A DNA stretch of 6,126 bases, from positions 1 through 6,126 of the forward strand of contig JAUWBW010000116.1 in assembly GCA_030609665.1 (NCBI GenBank). Direction: 5' to 3'. Positions 4,448 to 6,126 of this stretch are shown piece by piece; position 1 is the stretch's first letter; the number at the start of each line of letters is the position of its first letter. A model generated the notes under the pieces. The model saw nothing but the letters and a program-made list of their open reading frames with translations, had not been told where the DNA came from and made no database searches. This DNA comes from Methanosarcinaceae archaeon. GTDB lineage: Archaea; Halobacteriota; Methanosarcinia; Methanosarcinales; Methanosarcinaceae. The translations under genes were made by a program, and so were the position numbers.

Positions 4448-6126
4448 ATGACTGACAATGCAGCATACCAGAGAACATTCCAACATTGGGTGCATTATTT
4501 ACTTAGTCAATTTGGTGCGAGTCAACTGAACGCCCTTATTGACGAGTATCTCATGATGAAATGGATCGATCAGGATATCGCAGATGTTGCACTCAAGATA
4601 GCACAGGAGATGGATGTCAAGATTGCCCCTGTGTCTGATTATGAGGATCATCTTGGAATATCATATATTTTTATACAGAAATTGATGGGAAAGCAAGTCC
4701 ATGATGATATGCTCCCCCCATTTGTTGAAAATGCCGAACTGACACAACAATTAAAATCTGTTTTTGATGAGGATCTGAGAGCAAGATTCGATTCGCAGGT
4801 GCAGGATCTGGAAGAAACACGTGGTGAGGCTGTCAAATCCGATGCTGAACTGCAAGATGTGGAAATCGAAGCCAAACAGAAACAAGCAGAAATTGAAGAC
4901 CTAAGAGCTGCAATTGAAAATAAACTTGAAGAACTCAGGCCTAAGATCGAAGAACTGGATGAGAGAAAGAACAACTATGAAATTGAATTGAAAGAACAAG
5001 AGGAAAATGAAATACAATTCAATGAAAATAGGGAAATTTACGACAATGAATCCAGGGAATTCGAGGTTAAACGAGAAGAACTCGACCAGCTAAAAACAAA
5101 ACTCGAATTGGAAAGGCAAGAGATTGAGAATCGAATGCTTGAGATCGAGGAGAAAAAGAAAACGGCAACATTTGAGCTTGAACAGACACAGGAAGAACTT
5201 GAAGGAGTGAAGAGCAAACTTCAAGATGAGGAACTGGTAGTCAAAGAGAAACAAGTAGAAATTGAGGAAATGAAAAATGAAATCCAAAATGAACTTGCGG
5301 AATTCAAATCTAAGAGCGAGGGATTGGAGGAAAGAAAAAACAATTACGAAAATGAACTGAAAGCGCAAGAGGAAAAGGATAATCAGTTCAATGAGATCAG
5401 GGAAATTTACGACAATGAATCCAGAGAGATCGAGATAAAACGGGAAGAACTCAATAATCTTAAAACAAACCTCGAATTTGAAAGGCAAGAGATTGAGAAT
5501 CGAATGCTTGAGGTAGATGAGAAAAAGAAAACGGCAACATTTGAGCTTGAACAAACACAGGAAGAACTTGAGAGAGCGAAAAATGAACTGCAGAGTGATG
5601 AACTGAAAGTCAAAGAGAAACAAGCAGAAATTGAGGAAATGAAAAATGGAATCCAAAATAAACTTGTGGAACTGACACCAAAGATCAAGGAACTGGATGA
5701 GAAGAAAAACAATTATGAAAACGAGCTGAGGGCGCAAGAAGAAAAAGAAGATCAGTTCAATAACAGAAGGGAAATTTACGATGACGAATTCAGGCAATTA
5801 GATATCAAAAAGGGCGAACTTGAGGGAATAAATAGCAGACTACAGGATGAGGAATTGAAAGTCAAAGAGAAACAGACCGAAATTGAGGAAATGAAAAATG
5901 GAATCGAAAACGAGTTTGTGGAACTAAGACCTAAAATCGAGGAACTGGATGAGAGAAAGAACAATTATGAAGATGAACTGAAAGTGCAAGAAGAAAAAGA
6001 AGATCAGTTCAGTGAGATCAGGGAAATTTACGATAACGAATCCAGGGAAATTGAGATAAAACGAGAAGAACTCAGCCAACTAAAAGCAAACTTCGATGTT
6101 CAAAGGCAAGAGATTGAAGATCAAAT
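4448..6126 (+). CDS. Giant tandem-repeat coiled-coil protein with FlaD/E-like N-terminus (3' end outside window)
   Basis: This reading frame is open for 559 codons from ATG 4448 and still open at the window edge. ATG 4448 is the first possible ATG after the in-frame stop at 4406-4408; no Shine-Dalgarno is visible before it. Residues 1-60 are a compact helical region with W14, G23, Y34 and W39-I40 in the pattern W-x(2)-[YF]-L...G-x(3)-L-x(2)-L-[IL]-x(2)-Y...W-I, which resembles the archaellum scaffold domain FlaD/FlaE. Residues 61-134 are a linker. From 135 on the chain is almost all Glu, Lys, Gln, Asn, Leu and Ile, a long coiled coil of 123-residue repeats (starts at 135, 258, 381, 465). There is no signal peptide or membrane segment, so it should be cytoplasmic. 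Lying behind a MamK-like actin, it may be a filament-binding scaffold; this is inferred from context. SMC/Rad50-like proteins are ruled out as no P-loop is seen. Confidence 0.85.
   Translation, partial: MTDNAAYQRTFQHWVHYLLSQFGASQLNALIDEYLMMKWIDQDIADVALKIAQEMDVKIAPVSDYEDHLGISYIFIQKLMGKQVHDDMLPPFVENAELTQQLKSVFDEDLRARFDSQVQDLEETRGEAVKSDAELQDVEIEAKQKQAEIEDLRAAIENKLEELRPKIEELDERKNNYEIELKEQEENEIQFNENREIYDNESREFEVKREELDQLKTKLELERQEIENRMLEIEEKKKTATFELEQTQEELEGVKSKLQDEELVVKEKQVEIEEMKNEIQNELAEFKSKSEGLEERKNNYENELKAQEEKDNQFNEIREIYDNESREIEIKREELNNLKTNLEFERQEIENRMLEVDEKKKTATFELEQTQEELERAKNELQSDELKVKEKQAEIEEMKNGIQNKLVELTPKIKELDEKKNNYENELRAQEEKEDQFNNRREIYDDEFRQLDIKKGELEGINSRLQDEELKVKEKQTEIEEMKNGIENEFVELRPKIEELDERKNNYEDELKVQEEKEDQFSEIREIYDNESREIEIKREELSQLKANFDVQRQEIEDQ
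4850..5218 (+). repeat. Coding tandem repeat, unit 1 (369 bp)
   Basis: This is the first 123-codon unit (residues 135-257) of the coiled-coil gene. It runs from LQDVEIEAKQKQAEIE to QEELEGVKSK. It carries the landmarks shared by all units: ERKNNYE, QFNENREIYDNESRE, and (units 1 and 2 only) RQEIENRMLE plus KKKTATFELEQTQEEL. The DNA landmark GGGAAATTTACGA begins at 5031. Confidence 0.85.
5219..5587 (+). repeat. Coding tandem repeat, unit 2 (369 bp)
   Basis: This second full 123-codon unit (residues 258-380) is in exact 369-base register with unit 1; the GGGAAATTTACGA landmark is at 5400. Long stretches are nearly identical in DNA to unit 1, for example around 5481-5511 and 5522-5570. It lacks the proline of the ELRPKI/ELTPKI motif found in the other units (FKSKSEG instead). 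Confidence 0.85.
5588..5839 (+). repeat. Coding tandem repeat, unit 3, shortened (252 bp)
   Basis: This unit has 84 codons (residues 381-464). Compared with units 1 and 2 it lacks exactly 39 codons, the segment from after the first EEL to the second EEL, which includes RQEIENRMLE and KKKTATFELEQTQ. The flanks join as KKGELEGINSR, so the two similar EEL-encoding stretches probably recombined. The DNA landmark is at 5769, 369 bases after the one in unit 2. Confidence 0.8.
5840..6126 (+). repeat. Coding tandem repeat, unit 4 (cut by window end)
   Basis: This is the start of a fourth unit (residues 465 onward, 95 codons seen), with the landmark at 6021, 252 bases after that of unit 3. At 6090-6115 it runs past the point where unit 3 is shortened (QLKANFDVQRQEIED), so it appears to be a full-length unit that continues beyond the window. 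Confidence 0.8.

Noticed and set aside
4648..5964. Several long open frames on the minus strand (up to 235 codons), rich in Phe, Leu and Ser.
   Set aside because: They are antisense shadows of the coiled-coil gene. Its Glu/Lys/Gln/Asn-rich codons read backwards as Phe, Leu and Ser with few stops. The + strand frame is open throughout and gives a coherent repeat protein.
4850..6126. Repeats considered as a CRISPR array or mobile element.
   Set aside because: The repeats are in-frame coding units with no spacers, and no terminal inverted repeats or transposase are present.

Overview
The window looks like a piece of a euryarchaeal chromosome, most likely a methanogen or relative of the Methanosarcinales type. 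The reasons are an iorAB operon of archaeal layout, a perfect archaeal TATA box (TTTATATA) ahead of one gene, a degenerate KaiC/RecA-fold protein of a kind common in methanogens, an archaellum FlaD/E-like domain, and moderate A+T content. The taxonomic assignment is inference; no rRNA or marker gene is present.

Layout: (1) 44-622 (+), a small KaiC-like protein that has lost its Walker A loop, followed by a T-rich stretch. (2) 3118-693 (-), iorA and iorB, translationally coupled by a 4-base ATGA overlap. They encode the two subunits of indolepyruvate:ferredoxin oxidoreductase and converge on gene 1. (3) 3119-3345, a 227-bp divergent intergenic region with promoter signals in both directions. 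(4) 3346-4401 (+), a complete actin-fold ATPase whose closest recognisable relative is MamK, the filament-forming actin of magnetosome chains. (5) 4448 to the window end (+), an open gene, still running at the edge, for a very long charged coiled-coil protein. Its first ~60 residues resemble the archaellum FlaD/FlaE helical domain, and its body is built of 123-residue tandem repeats that are also similar at DNA level.

The iorAB pair is ordinary metabolism: ferredoxin-linked conversion between aryl-pyruvates and aryl-acetyl-CoA. The interesting part is the right-hand side. A MamK-like actin with its ATPase residues intact lies 46 bp upstream of, and co-oriented with, a giant repeat coiled-coil protein. 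This suggests a two-component cytoskeletal module (dynamic filament plus elongated adaptor or scaffold), possibly tied to cell-pole or archaellum positioning. That function is a hypothesis from sequence resemblance and gene order only.
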